This document shows positions 38,001-50,167 of a stretch of DNA of 64,000 nucleotides, piece after piece (position 1 is the first letter of the stretch; each line of letters starts with the position of its first letter). Position numbers and translations under genes: made by a program. This DNA is from Prostheceraeus crozeri (Eukaryota > Platyhelminthes > Polycladida > Euryleptidae), in assembly GCA_907163375.1 (NCBI GenBank), contig CAJQUW010009331.1, positions 99,676 through 163,675 on the forward strand. Reading direction: 5' to 3'. A model generated the notes under the pieces. It was not told the origin of the DNA. It saw only the letters and a program-made list of their open reading frames with translations, and did no database searches.

Positions 38001-38836
38001 ATCAACTGCGTGAGTGCTAAGTCACATGGTGTTTGACACTTTGTTGAACATGTTTCACCACATAATAACCAAAGTCGCAATGATCCTGTAAATACATCAG
38101 ATAGGCTAAGCAGGAAAGAGTCCAACCGCATGAAGATAGGTGATATTTAGAAGTCTGAGTTTTTCTTTCAAGTATTCTTCCTGGATTTTATATGTATATT
38201 GCATCAATTTTGTACTAGAATGGCATTATCGTACGAGTATCGTTATGGGAGCCTATGCGTGGTTTTCGAAAGCCGCTTATGTTTGGGTGAAGTAGGCCTT
38301 AGGGGAGTGTAGTTTAGCCAGTTTTTATTTATGCTATTTTTCTTCGCGTGGCATGTAAGAGGATGGATGTAGGCTACTATAGACTGTCATTTTTCGATGA
38401 AATAATATTGTATTACCAGTGAGGTCATATGACCATTTAATTCCACTAAACGCTTCCATTATTCATATAGAATTTAGAATGTAAAACGCAGCTCCTTAAA
38501 AGACTCTCATGCTTGTACATGCTCTGCATGCATGTACAAATATAATTGTGTAATGTACTATCACTATGTATAGTACAGGAGTCTTTAAAATTACGTTCAA
38601 AGGTGCTCATTGAAGGAATCTTTAACAAACCTATTTCTGCCTTATAAAATTGGTGACCCGCGAGTCCTCTCGCAGGCCACTGCTTGTGGCCTTCTATCCC
38701 AACTTGGTTGCCCACCACTGCGCTAGTGCAACCGTTTCTAGCGGAACCAAGCGCGGTCGCTATATCGGCGTTTGACTGTATTTGTTATGCCCATTGTGGA
38801 AGTTGTGGAACTTAATGTATTTTTTCTTGTTTATAG
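35011..38836. other. non-coding stretch upstream of the kinase exon
   Basis: Nearly 4 kb without a recognisable coding exon apart from the SINE-like head listed separately. It may hold the promoter and 5' untranslated exon of the kinase gene, but I cannot point to them. Confidence 0.4.
37130..37210 (+). repeat. tRNA-derived SINE-like head
   Basis: GGGGTAGAGTAGGTATAGAG resembles a pol III A box region and GGATTCAAACC a B box, spaced as in tRNA-derived SINEs. The acceptor stem does not close, so it is not a functional tRNA. Confidence 0.4.
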
Positions 38837-39014
38837 ATGGATTCGTTCCTCGACCGAAGTTTACAACTGGACTCAGAGTTCAGTAATAATTTGCAGATGG
38901 ATTCTGCCTTCACCTTTCCACAGACTCCAGAAACACCTGCATCATGCAACACTCAAAGGAAATCTTCTTCTCCTTCTGTTGTTATTCCACCTTCGCCTTT
39001 GATGAAGAAGTTGG
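38837..39014 (+). CDS. PBK: PBK/TOPK-like protein kinase, N-terminal coding exon
   Basis: The exon encodes 59 residues beginning MDSFLDRSLQLDSEF and ending VVIPPSPLMKKLG. The last part matches the vertebrate PBK/TOPK N-terminus (INIPASPFMQKLG), where the kinase domain begins. A TTTATAG acceptor lies directly before the ATG, and the exon ends at G|GTAAGC (39014/39015), phase 1, which joins cleanly to the exon at 40422. The SP and TP sites in this tail are the kind phosphorylated by CDK1 in human TOPK. Whether the ATG is the true start depends on an unseen 5' exon. Confidence 0.7.
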
Positions 39015-40421
39015 GTAAGCGCTTGTAGTTGATAAAATTGGAGTTGATATTAATCAAAGGAAATTTACAGAAAAAGCCATTTTATAATGCTCAATTTTTG
39101 ACGAGTATTCGACGTGGATAACTTCTATACTATTTCCTTTCTTGGTAAATGAACAGACGCTTCAAGTTTGTTCATTAGCCCCTTTCACTCCAACAATTAC
39201 TACGCCATTAATCGATAATTTCTTACAAACAGTTGCTTTAGCTAGTTGCAAATGACAGTTGATAATTATTAATTTAGTTGTGAATAATCTAATCACTATA
39301 TTTGCACCGATGCTTACTTCTCAGGCTTCGTTATTCCATCAGCTAACTTCGCCGTCTGGAGGGTTTGGCTACTCAATGAATGTCGAATCAAGTGATGTTA
39401 TCCTTACGATAGCACTTCAGCATTCTAATTCGTTCTGCTAGATAATACAACAAATAAAATCTTTCCAAGTGTATTTAAGAATAATGTTAAACAGCATTTT
39501 ACTTGAAGTTTCTTTGACTCTTCAACGTGTCCATAGATGGCCATCTGTCCTCAATTTTCGTCAAGAAGTTAAAAAAAGTAAAATTATATTCACCAAACAG
39601 GAGACAATTTTCTAAATTGCACATCATGAAGCATGAGATGAACAAAATTTGAGGGAGATAAATGCGATGTATGTAGGCCTAAATCACACGACCATGCAAA
39701 AACATGGGCTTTTCCAAAAAGGGAGATGTTTTTAGTGCGTATAATGAGAGGGAAGACCAATACTAGAGATGTTCTCAATGCAACTCCTGTGTAGGGTAGG
39801 CCTTTTTTCTCCGCTACAGTCAGCTGTCTTCAGGCGAGTGATCACGAGCAATGCATGGAGTGAACCGCAACCATGAAGTATGACAGTAAAGTAAGGTGAC
39901 AGATTCAATGCTTGCACAGTTTTATAAAAAAATAATGAGTAATATTGTACATAACATTGATTAAAGTAAAAGTAGGTTTAAATAAAGAAGATCATAACGG
40001 AATATATGTAAAAAAGTTCCGATCGGCTTCACAGATCGCCCGTTTTGTCCATTTTCAGTGATTTGACCCCTAGAAAAGAAGATTTTATTATTGTATTTAT
40101 TGATCGCTTCAGTAGTCCTTTTAATAACAGGATTGCTGAAGCGAATTGTATTAAGTTGTATGTTCCGACATTCAATCCTTGGTGGGCAAAAATCGGATTT
40201 TCAACAGATTTTTTCTAAATGAAAATATTGGTCTAATAAGAGGGATTATCTGGATTCTTTTTCTAAAATCACAAAAGATTACCTCTTGTGCGGTGCTGTC
40301 AATCTGAATAATTGATTCATGTCCAAATTCCAAAGAACTGATTGCGTGCTCAAATGTCTTCAGTGGTGAATCTTTTGAGTGTCATTGTTTCAGATATATT
40401 CAGACAAATTTCATTTTTCAG
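39015..40421 (+). other. intron between the two kinase exons
   Basis: Starts GTAAGC and ends TCATTTTTCAG. No other feature recognised inside. Confidence 0.65.
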
Positions 40422-40945
40422 GTTTAGGAACTGGTGTCAGCGTATACCTGCTATCCAGACCTTCAGCTCAAGGACATTATAAGTCACCATGGGCGGTAAA
40501 GAAAGTAAACAGAAATTACATGCACAAATCGCAAATGAATCGTCGAATGGAAGAGGAGGCCAATAAACTACAACATCTCTCTCATCCTAATATTATTGGA
40601 TATCGTGGAGTTCGTCGTTTGCAGAGTGGAGATGTAGTATTGATGATGGAGCAAGGTGGTAAATCGCTGATGGACCTCATCGATGACCGCAGAGAAGCAT
40701 CAGAACCTTCACCATTTCCTGCTCATGATGTCCTCAACCTGACAATGGCAGTAAGTCAAGGATTGAAGTATCTTCACTCGCAGCGTGTTCTTCACGGTGA
40801 TATCAAGAGTGGAAACATTTTGGTGCCGTCCTCCAACTTTTCTAATGCCAAAATATGTGATTTGGGAACTGCGGTCGTTCTGGACGAGAATTTTCGGAAT
40901 ACTGACGATGAGTACATCGGCACCGAAGCCTGGAGTTCCAAAGAA
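40422..40945 (+). CDS. PBK: PBK/TOPK-like protein kinase, catalytic exon
   Basis: PBK is a serine/threonine MAPKK-like mitotic kinase. The exon starts inside the glycine loop: joined to the exon at 38837 it gives KLGLGTGVSVYLL, matching human KLGFGTGVNVYLM. WAVKK supplies the ATP-binding Lys, LSHPNIIGYRG the alphaC-beta4 region, YLHSQRVLHGDIKSGN the catalytic loop with HGD in place of HRD as in TOPK, and ICDLGTAV the metal-binding loop with DLG in place of DFG. YIGTEAW is the activation-segment end. The exon ends at GAA|GTGAGT, phase 0. The C-lobe exons (expected to encode a KADIFAFG-like block) are not found downstream in the window, so they are either beyond 64 kb or lost. Confidence 0.85.
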
Positions 40946-41180
40946 GTGAGTATATGAATTCAATGCTCCGAGTGATTCTTGAATTCGGGAATTTGTCGAA
41001 ATTTTGAATATCAGTCCCGACTCCCGAATTCTCAAAAATTGGGATTAAAACATTTATCGATAATTTCAGAAAAAATATTTGACTTTTGGGATTGAAATAG
41101 CCTCATCTCGCAACTGCTTTTTGGATCATTCATGATGATGCCTTTGTTTTGTAATATCAGAAGCAATTTGATATTTAATC

Positions 41181-42763
41181 CAGGGTGACCACTCGATACG
41201 AAATTTCGAACCAGTACTAAATGGTTCAAATTAACACGAATTTCGAGCCCTGGTTCGAAAAAGTACGAAATCGGACCTATGCAGTTAATTATTCTGCCAT
41301 TACTGCTTAAATGCATACTTTTTACTAAAAATTACTAAATGTAAATTCAAAATTCTGAAATGTCTTGCTGTGGAAGTTAATCTACCCTCAACTCATCTCG
41401 GCGACGAATACGCTCGTCTGATTATGTCACATGGTAAGGATGTTGCCTGCCTGTCAACTCTATATGAGAAAGACTTCTGTTGAAATACTCACTCTTGACT
41501 AAGCTAATTGAAAGTGTGAAGGTGTTGTGCCCGCGCCCACATAACATGGTTGTCGAATCGGAGTTAAGCAAAATGAAATATTTCGAGGATATTTATCAAT
41601 TCAATGCCAGTTCACATGGTCTCCAGTTATTTTGAACGCGGCTCGTTCGAAAATTTCGAGCCACCATCATCATTGATGAACAGACTTAATTTGGCAAGTC
41701 AAGAATACTTTTTGCGAAGAAAACAAAACAAAAAACCCTGGACAGAAGTATCGTTGGTGAGGCAATGAGGTGTGAAGTTGGTGTTTTCAAGAAGAAGGTG
41801 ATGACTAAGGAGATCAGATTACATACGCAAGCAGCCGAAAAAGACATTTGTGACGCAGAGGCTGCTAAGAGAAGAAAGTTAGAACTTAAGATGATGCAAA
41901 GCGCCAAGACAAAGTTTCAAATGCGATTGTTTCCAGTATGTTTGATTAATAAAATTACGAGCACTTCATGCCGTGAGCTAACTAAAAAGGAATAATCGTT
42001 TTGATATTCTCGTGTTAATGAATGATTTGTATGGATGAATTAACCTTTTTAGAAACTTTGTCGACTTACTCAATGATCGACAACAATCAATGATATTAGA
42101 ATAATAATCCATCATTTGTAGTTGAATTTAAAGACTCGGTTGAAAAAGTTAGTTTTTAAAATCATAACCACGAAAGTTTTACTCTTTTTGTCGCTGTTTT
42201 TCTGTAATTATATAGAAAAGTTTTTGATCAAATATACACGTAGATGTAATTCTACAAATATCGAATATTTTCATAAAAGAAGTAGGTAGATTTGTTTATA
42301 GTGCCTATTTTTTCACTTTTTTATACCGTTTGTTAGAATGGTTGTTGAACCATCTCATCCTATTTTTCACCACATTTTGAAAAGAGAGAATATACCAAAG
42401 AATAGGTACATGTATTGTAATTTTCTTGCACATGCATTTGTGACAAAATGTGAATTACTCACTTCATGCATGTTGCTTTTATTTTGTTGGTACATGTACG
42501 ACGTATCATTGTGGCATTGTTGCGCCAGTATTTAACTATTCACACGACTCAGGGTTAGGATTATGCTCCTTCACATTCCCCTTCACCAGGACGACCGCCC
42601 GAATGCACACATGCGACTACGCAAACATCTTACGCCGCGCTCACTCACCTGTGCCGAAATTCATTCATTCACAACGCTGGTCGCTGTGCGTGTTTTCATA
42701 CTTTCCATACTAATAATAATTTCTACATCTTTCGAAATTTCGCTCGGTGAAGTGGCCACCCTG
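41181..42763 (+). mobile_element. non-autonomous hAT with 6-bp flanking duplication
   Basis: Left terminus CAGGGTGACCACTCGATACG and right terminus the complement of CAGGGTGGCCACTTCACC. Both have GAAATTTCGAA just inside, and the element is flanked by the exact repeat TTAATC (41175-41180 and 42764-42769). GAAAATTTCGAGCC-type repeats recur inside. A frame at 41765-41995 with a Lys/Glu-rich helical stretch (AEAAKRRKLELKM reads as DAEAAKRRKLELKM) may be the last remnant of the transposase C-terminus. Confidence 0.75.
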
Positions 42764-43191
42764 TTAATCAAAAATTTTCATTGTTTGCGTTCTACAATTC
42801 TAGTGGACAATTTTGGCGGACCCGTTCAGCCAATTGTAATGATTAATGATTTAAAGACTATGCTGTCAGTACTGTCTCATTTTTCTATCAAATAATGCAA
42901 ATTCGTTTTTTTTAATAAGTAGGGATTGTTTTTTTACTTGTGATGTTGACTCATGATGCCTCGTCGTCTGGTCAACCATATAAATGTACTTGATCTTTCA
43001 TTGAAACCTTTCGGTGACCTGGTGTTTCTGTAATGTAGGCTATGATGAAAAATAAGTAAAAGTGATGTTGAGGTCAGCGAACTGATACGTTAGTTAGGCT
43101 CCTTCAATATGAAAATGAAAAAACACTGCGACGTTCGTATAGAGTGATTAAATTCAATGTAGACAAGTCTTATTTGCTAATTCTTCGAACT
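42764..43191. other. short non-coding stretch
   Basis: Nothing recognised between two transposon insertions. Confidence 0.4.
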
Positions 43192-43295
43192 ATACCGTAT
43201 TTCTTTGAATAAGAGACGCGTCTCTTATTGTTTTCAGATCCCTGATTGATGCGTCTCTTATTCAGGGGCGTCTCATATTCAAAGAAATACGGTAT
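43192..43295. repeat. short MITE with TA target
   Basis: ACCGTATTTCTTTGAATAAG at the left and its complement, ending AAATACGGT, at the right, flanked by TA. GCGTCTCTTATT repeats lie inside. At about 100 bp it is a small Tc1/mariner-type MITE; I recall similar ends from many invertebrate genomes. Confidence 0.75.
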
Positions 43296-43315
43296 TTATG
43301 TCATATGTGTGTATG

Positions 43316-44008
43316 CAGGGTTGCGGAAGCGATTGATTTCTATTCTCTTCCGCTTCCAGTTATTGGAGACCGGACATGGGCTACACACTTCCCCATTTCG
43401 AGCCCCTTTCTCTTAGTTTCCACTTTTTTACGAGTCATAGGTTCTGACGTTATCACTTCGCAGTCTGCACGAACTTTCTGTCGTAAACCCTAGCTGACTT
43501 GTATGCGTTTTTTGACTTGCCAAAAAGTCAAATATTTTTCAAATTTATTGAATATTTTGACCTTTAGAAATTGTGAAATGAAAAAGTCATATATTCCCGA
43601 CACGTGTGTAGTAAAAATATATTACATGAGAGTGTTCGAGAATGCTACAATGAAATTGCCTCAAGACACACCAATCTGCATTGTGTAAAGTTGTCATTGA
43701 TAAAATGATTTCGCATGCCAGTATTCTGAGATAACACACTCTCGTTTCCATCATAATAAGAAAATTAGAAGTAACTACATTTAGTAATACAGGTGCCAAT
43801 TTGTAATTAGGTGTAATAGGGCAGGCACTGAATATGACAACTATTACTTAACTCATATCAAGACTTAAGGTCAAACGTCAGAGGTGCCTTGCCTCGCCCT
43901 GACACGCGAATTGCGTCAGTCATTAGTATCATGATACTTTCGGAAGCGGAAGCGATCGTCGGGCATCCGCTTCCAATGAAAACGATCGCTTCCGCTTCCA
44001 CACTCCTA
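43316..44008. mobile_element. probable non-autonomous hAT element
   Basis: Left end CAGGGTTGCGGAAGCGA and right end TCGCTTCCGCTTCCACACTC plus CTA, with further GGAAGCGGAAGCG repeats near both ends. The flanks TGTGTATG (43308-43315) and CATGTATG (44009-44016) match at six of eight bases, compatible with an 8-bp hAT duplication. The right terminus is degraded. Confidence 0.5.
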
Positions 44009-44213
44009 CATGTATGCCTCCCTTAATTGCCACTGGATTGGCGAAAATAATTTGTCATCAATTTTATTTATGATCCGTTCATTTGCCTAAAATTAAAGGT
44101 GAGCTATGAAATCGAAGCATTTCAAATGGCTCTCAACACCAGCTTATTTTGTAAAACTTACAATTCTGAGCATTATGGCACTAATTTGTTCAAAATTGGC
44201 CCTAAAATGAGTA

Positions 44214-45445
44214 CCGGAGTTTTCACTTAATATACCCCTCCACTTAATATGCCCGGGTATATTAACTCGCGCCAAACTTTCATTATGTCTTCGCAACATT
44301 CAGCCATTTTCTTGGAAATGACACTTCTGATGATTTTTATAAATCAAGCACTCATCTTGGTATCTCATGTGGTCACAGCGGAAGAAGATTAGGTGAAGGA
44401 ATAAGTCTTATTACCTATATACTAGGGTTTTCAAAATCCCGACTTTTTCTGATCCCAGGATTAGCAGGCTCAGTTCATTTACCGATAGCATGCGTAGGCT
44501 AGCGCTGACTGAATAATGCTAGGCGTTTTAAAATCTTACGAGTATTTTGAACGATGCACTGTGAAATACAACTAATGATATCAGATAGACATGTGCCTTA
44601 ATAATAGAATTTATAATAACTTATCTTTTCACATGCAGACAGAAGCTATAACAATACATAGATCTGGTTATCGCACACAATATGCGTTGTCGCATTAAAT
44701 CCCGGTATGAGATTTTCAAATCGAAATGCAAATCTGGCAATTTTTCTGACGTCTGGTAAAAGCCCGATATTGTGTAATAATCATAAGATATTACTAATTA
44801 TAATAATTCATTAGATATTAGTACGCCTGCATGTATAACGCTTCTCTCTTTCCTTCTCTCGACTGCCTGAACATATTTTTATTTTTTGATATCAATGAAT
44901 TAGTTGCGATGGACAATAAGTATTTTATTCTATGCAGTTCGATATGGGAGTAGCTCTGTCTCGAGCTTGCAAGTGTCTATTGTTAAGGTGATCGTGGAAA
45001 GTCTATATTTAGTTCTTGCATCGCGTTAACATCGTTATTTCACGCATTACATCTGTTACTCCATGTTCCTTGTCCATCTTCATACAGTTCCTAACTGCAC
45101 AAAGAACAGATGTTACCTAATCCCAGGATTCAGAATCCCATAAAAATGCGATAATCCCGGGATTGAAAACTCTACTGTAGGGGTCCATACCTAAGAACTG
45201 TCACTGTTATTCAGATTCTTGTTACGGTATTTCTCATTTTATACCCTAATAATTGCAATAAATTGCTATCAAATTGTGAATTTGTATTCATTACAGTTTA
45301 GTTTCAAGTTCATATGTACCAAATTATAAGCACATGTAATAATTTATTGTTGCTTTAAGTGACGGATTCCATCTCATATATTAAATATGCTTATTTCGTG
45401 GTGTTTTCACTTAATATACCCGGTATATTAACTGGAAAACTCCGG
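44214..45445. mobile_element. non-autonomous element with TA target duplication
   Basis: Inverted ends CCGGAGTTTTCACTTAATAT and the complement of CCGGAGTTTTCCAGTTAATA, each next to TA. CGGTATATTAA repeats lie just inside the ends. No transposase. Its interior is largely a second element (44423-45174). Confidence 0.65.
44423..45174. mobile_element. probable hAT-like element nested in the TA element
   Basis: TAGGGTTTTCAAAATCCCG at the left is matched by the complement of TAGAGTTTTCAATCCCGGG at the right, and ATCCCAGGATTAG pairs with CTAATCCCAGGAT further in. Target duplication is unclear. Related AATCCCG-type sequence appears near 41020-41060, suggesting another decayed copy. Confidence 0.45.
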
Positions 45446-45447
45446 TA

Positions 45448-46097
45448 GGTGCGGCCCAAATGAAGAAATGCGATGAAATTACTAAAAATAGCTATATAAT
45501 GTCCAATACGAAAGTGATTATAATGTACACCAGACAAATGGAGAGCTAAACTTCAGCAAAAAGAGACGCAAAGACCATCACTCACAAACAAGTTATCAGA
45601 CATGAACGTCAAAACTGGTTTACTAAGGACATGTACATGTACATATAATAATGCATAGGATCATCTGAACAATCTTCGTAATTGACAAGACGATGGGAGA
45701 TCATAATGATTTTTAGCAAAAGAAAGCAACTCCCCCCCCCCCAAGTAGTTTTTCGACTATTACATCGACGACCATAAGCTATATGTACTTTGGGAGTTTT
45801 TGCTTTCCCTTGAACAATCATCACATTCTAAAAAGTAGTGTGTTTAGAATGACTCATCATGTGTTTCGGATGTCTCATCATGTCACCGAATGAGTCACAC
45901 CGTTCAATGTGCTCTGTTGCAAATGATCCCTCTGTGATCACTGATGCGCATACCTGTATTGTGTCATTCCACGGGCGCTTTTTATTAGCATCCCACTCGA
46001 CATAACAAGGTTCTTGTACAAAAAAGTCTTCTCATGAGATGGTCCTGAAATTCGGTTTTTGATGCAACTATCATAGGTAAAGTCATGAAACGAAATA
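45448..46097. other. non-coding stretch
   Basis: Contains a poly-C run at about 45730-45743. No gene recognised. Confidence 0.4.
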
Positions 46098-47437
46098 TAC
46101 TGCCTGACATAAAAAATGCTCCACTCAAATATATGAACTTTATTCCACTCACACCAATGAATTATAAGATAGCATTTTATATAAAACATTATATTTGAAT
46201 AAATGGGAGACATTAGTACCGAGTATGTCCTCCCCGCACTGAAATGCAGCTTTGAAGTCTCATCGGCATCGAGTCGCAAGCCGTTCATTGATCAAGCCGT
46301 TCCTGATCCAGCAATGACCATTGATTGATGAGTGTCTCTGAAAGAGCTGTCAGTGTTGATGGCGGATGATCATATGCATCTCTCACTTTCCGACCAAGTT
46401 CATCCCAAGCATGTTCGATCGGAGACAGGTCGGGGGAGCGTGAAGGCCAATGGAAGATGCGAATTCCAGATCTCACTATCGCTGTTGTTGCACAATGAGC
46501 TCTGTGTGGTCGAGCGTTGTCATCCTGGAATATGAGGTTGAGTTCATTTCCCGTTGGGATGACGATTGGAGATACGATATTCGATAAATATCGCTCTCCG
46601 TTCAAGTTCCCATTCACAATGACTGCGACAGTTCGACCTCCGTACCAGATACCGGCCCAGATCATTACGCTACCACCACCATAGCGGTCATGCTCAGATG
46701 TGCAGCAGGGTGAATACCTCTCACCAACCATTCGATGCACTCTAATGCGACCATCGTGAAAATCCAAAGTGAAACGGGATTCATCCGTCCACATCACTTG
46801 ACACCATTCCTCTGTGCTCCACGACAGATGCTGCTCACACCATTCCACACGCTTTCGCTTGTGTTCGAGACCTGCGGAGAAAAAAAATTGGCAGTGAAAC
46901 AATGTCATTGTGTGAAATTCTCGCATTACTTACTTAGAGGAATTCTTACAGCAGGTCGGTATGACCTCAGGCCCGGTTCTGCTAGACGGCGATATGCTGT
47001 TCGTATACTGCATGCAATTCATGCTGCAGCTTTCCAGCTGATGGCCAGTCGAGGAACACTCCTAAAGCGATTGCGCTTTGCTGAGATAACCAACTTCCTA
47101 TCGGTAGCATTGTTTGTCAATCTCGGTCTCCCTGATCCTTTCCTTCTTTTAGCATTTTCATCATTGTTCCACCACCTGCTCACAGTGGAGTGTGACACAC
47201 CCAACTTTCGTCCAACAAACCTACAACTCTTTCCACATCGTAGCATTCCAACAGCCATTCCTTTTACAAACTCTGATTGCGACATTTTTGCTTCAAAATT
47301 TAGTCAGAAAGAATTGCTTGATAGTGATAAAAGGTCGAATTTGAAATGCATCAACTATGCCAAAGATATCGACAATGGACAGCTGCTTTATATTAGCATG
47401 ACAAATTAGATGCATAGACATCCTGGTCAGTGCAGTA
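46098..47437 (-). mobile_element. Tc1-type DNA transposon
   Basis: Ends TACTGCCTGAC at 46098 and GTCAGTGCAGTA at 47437 are short imperfect inverted repeats starting with TA. The 1.34-kb length is typical of Tc1. A minus-strand DD34E transposase gene fills most of it. Confidence 0.7.
46285..47285 (-). pseudogene. Tc1 DD34E transposase with a 62-bp intron and one stop
   Basis: On the minus strand 47285-46934 encodes MSQSEFVKGMAVGML, a helix-turn-helix with GVSHSTVSRWW, the AT-hook-like KRRKGSGRPRLT, and then LAEPGLRSYRPAVRIPL. A GTAAGTAATG donor at 46933 and a TTTTTTTCTCCGCAG acceptor at 46872 bound a 62-bp intron. Splicing joins codons cleanly to give RIPLSLEHKRKRVEW, the expected family sequence. 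Exon 2 carries TDESRF, FQDDNARPH and SPDLSPIEHAW; 34 residues separate the second Asp from the Glu. One in-frame TGA lies at about 47019-47021, in otherwise well conserved sequence, so this copy decayed recently. Confidence 0.8.
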
Positions 47438-47439
47438 TG

Positions 47440-50167
47440 AAATAAAAGTCGTCCATTTCCATTGAGATTTTCTGTATCAAGTGGATCGTTTTTAATGTCA
47501 TAGAGTATATATTTGATCTGAGCAACATCTACAATCCCCGCGCCTGAAAATCAAATGCGACTCACTGTATAGTGGAAGTTTGTAGATGATAGGCTGAAAT
47601 TGGCCTACGTTGTTTCATGTCATGTCATTGTGCATTATCGTATTACACTGTATATCATCTCATTGTAGACATCATTTTCTAATTCCTCATATTTCAGACT
47701 TCCACTAACCATAGTCGTTTGGACCTGAAGATGATTGCTGGATGGTAATAGAAAAAATTTGCACATCTAGATAAGAAACAATGACTAAAATCGGAGATAT
47801 ACTTGACTCTTTCCAATTCCAAAATTATTGTACAATGACCAGTCAGGGCATCTTCCAGATTTTTTGTAACTGCAAGAGGCAACTGATTATCCAGTTGTGG
47901 CAGCTGCAGAGGTTAGGGTGCTGCTAGGAGTATTCATTAATACTCTTCATGATACTTTTCGTCTTGCACGAAAACCCCCTTTTGCCTCATGCTCAATGGA
48001 AGGCCCATTTGTTTCCATTGATTTCCATTGGTATTCGCTAGCCATATCCGGTACAGAACGTGTATTGTTTGCGTCTGTTGTCATAATCAATAGAATGTAA
48101 AGCTTAAATTCTGATGTCGAATTTCGGATGAGTCTGTATAAGATAGAGCGTGGTTGGTAATTATTCGCTGACGAATGCTTCGATATGCTGCTTCGATTCG
48201 AGCAGGTTTGCCATTTGCATATCAAAGTGTGTACTTTTCTCAATTTCATCAAATCAATGACGGTTTAGAAACTTCCCACGCATTGCATTTGTGCACCAAT
48301 ATGAGTCAGATATGTTCTTTAGCATTCATAGCACTGCTACACACTTAAGGTGATTCCTTGAAAGATTTTTTTCTTTGGCTCATTGCCGCTTTCGATTGTC
48401 TCAATGCTCGCATGTTCTGTGTGTACCTCGATTTTCGCATTAAGCTACCGATGAAGACTTGCAGGGTCGGCTCGCTCATAACTTCTACAGTACTTTCAGT
48501 TGAACATCTTATGCCTCTACTGAAGAGATTGCATGCTTATGAAGCACAGTTTCCAATTCTCCTTCGCAGATTCCCTCAAATATGCCGACATCATTAATAC
48601 TTTCCTGGTTACCGAATTGCTGCCGAAGAAGAAATTATTTCATTACTGTCGAACATGTTAAATTGGGCATTTATCTTTTAAAAGCCTAAGAAAACTAGTT
48701 TGACTCGCCAATTCTCTGTTCCCAGTATCTTCTGCAGTTCGGATTTGTACTTAAACGATAGCTTCTTTCTATCTTTGCGATTTTGATAAGCATGCAGCAT
48801 GGTCATTTGTAAAGTTATTACTCTATACCGAGTGAAAATTCATCCATCACATTCTTCTAGATGATTATGCTCTACATCGATGAGCTGCAAGATGTAATTC
48901 ATTTCCCGGCTGACTTTTTGTAACAGATGCACGCATTCTAGATGCTGCTACGAACGTTCCTGTCATTCGAATATCACTTATAGGCTTTCCTTTTGACAAA
49001 GTTTCGGGACCATTTTCACCACCAATCCATGTGTAATTTGAAGTAAACATAATTATAATTTCATAAACTTAATTTTAAAACTATAATACAGTAATTGAAT
49101 GTTGTAGGGGATTGAAGAAATTCATGCACTGACATGCACACGGGTATCAGCTGAGGTATCTAAGAAAATGAAAATGGTAACCCGTGGGTTGAAATTTGAG
49201 GAATTCTAGGTTCAGAGAAAGCACGAATGATACTAATTTATACGCTAGGAATGCCCACATATGTTGAAACCATTGCCTGATTCGAACTGTCGTACATTAC
49301 AGCAAATGCGAAAATTTGGACAGAATGACTTATCCACGTTTCTTTTCCTCCTCAACTAATCAATTTTACACGGATTTCAATAAAATTAGTACCAAAATGA
49401 TCAGGAGATGTTACTTTTCGAAATAAGCTGGTGTTCAAGTGGATCTGAGCATGTGACCTTTTATCGACCCTGCATAGCCCAGCTCTACTAAAATGTCTCA
49501 TGCTAGCTGCGATCTGAAAGCATGTCCATATCCGACTACGTAACACCCACATTTTGTTAGATAAAGATGAATTGCATTTTCAAGTTCGTTATAACCGGCA
49601 ACAGATGTTGCGGGTTTACTTTGACCTTCATTGCCTAGACAATCCTCTTAACGATGTTTACTAGGTAAAGCTGTGGCTCTACAGTAAAAATAATGTTGGA
49701 AAAGCTGTGCATGTGCGGACTTATATCCATGATGAGCATAAACTCTTCAACCACTTATCTTCGATTTTTTGCACAAGAGTGAAATACATATATTTTTCAT
49801 GGGCTGCAAATTGAGAAATGCGCGCATTTGTGCTTTTGTTTGCATTCCACTCTCCTCTGTTTGTGGAGTTACTCAAATATCACTGCTGCTTGTAGAATCA
49901 TATGTACTTTCGTTGTATTTGAAAGCTTCAACCATTGGCAATAAATTGCACCTGTTGAACAAATTGACCGGCACATTTTATTAGTCAAAATTCCATCCCT
50001 ACCAAATCTGTTAGCAGTGTGCGGTTATTTGCAATGACCACTTCTTCTTAGCCATTTTCTTAAATTTCTAAAATGAATAGGGAAGTTCAGTATTTCTTGC
50101 TGTGTGGGAGAACTTAAATTTGGAAACCATGTCCTGTCTTCCAAGCCAAGTGCATGCATGATCACCG
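47440..50167. other. non-coding stretch, no recognised gene
   Basis: No exon, RNA or repeat that I can support. A plus-strand 79-codon frame at 48358-48597 shows no family signature. Confidence 0.4.

Noticed and set aside
46735-47409. 224-codon plus-strand frame
   Set aside because: Antisense shadow of the Tc1 transposase gene.
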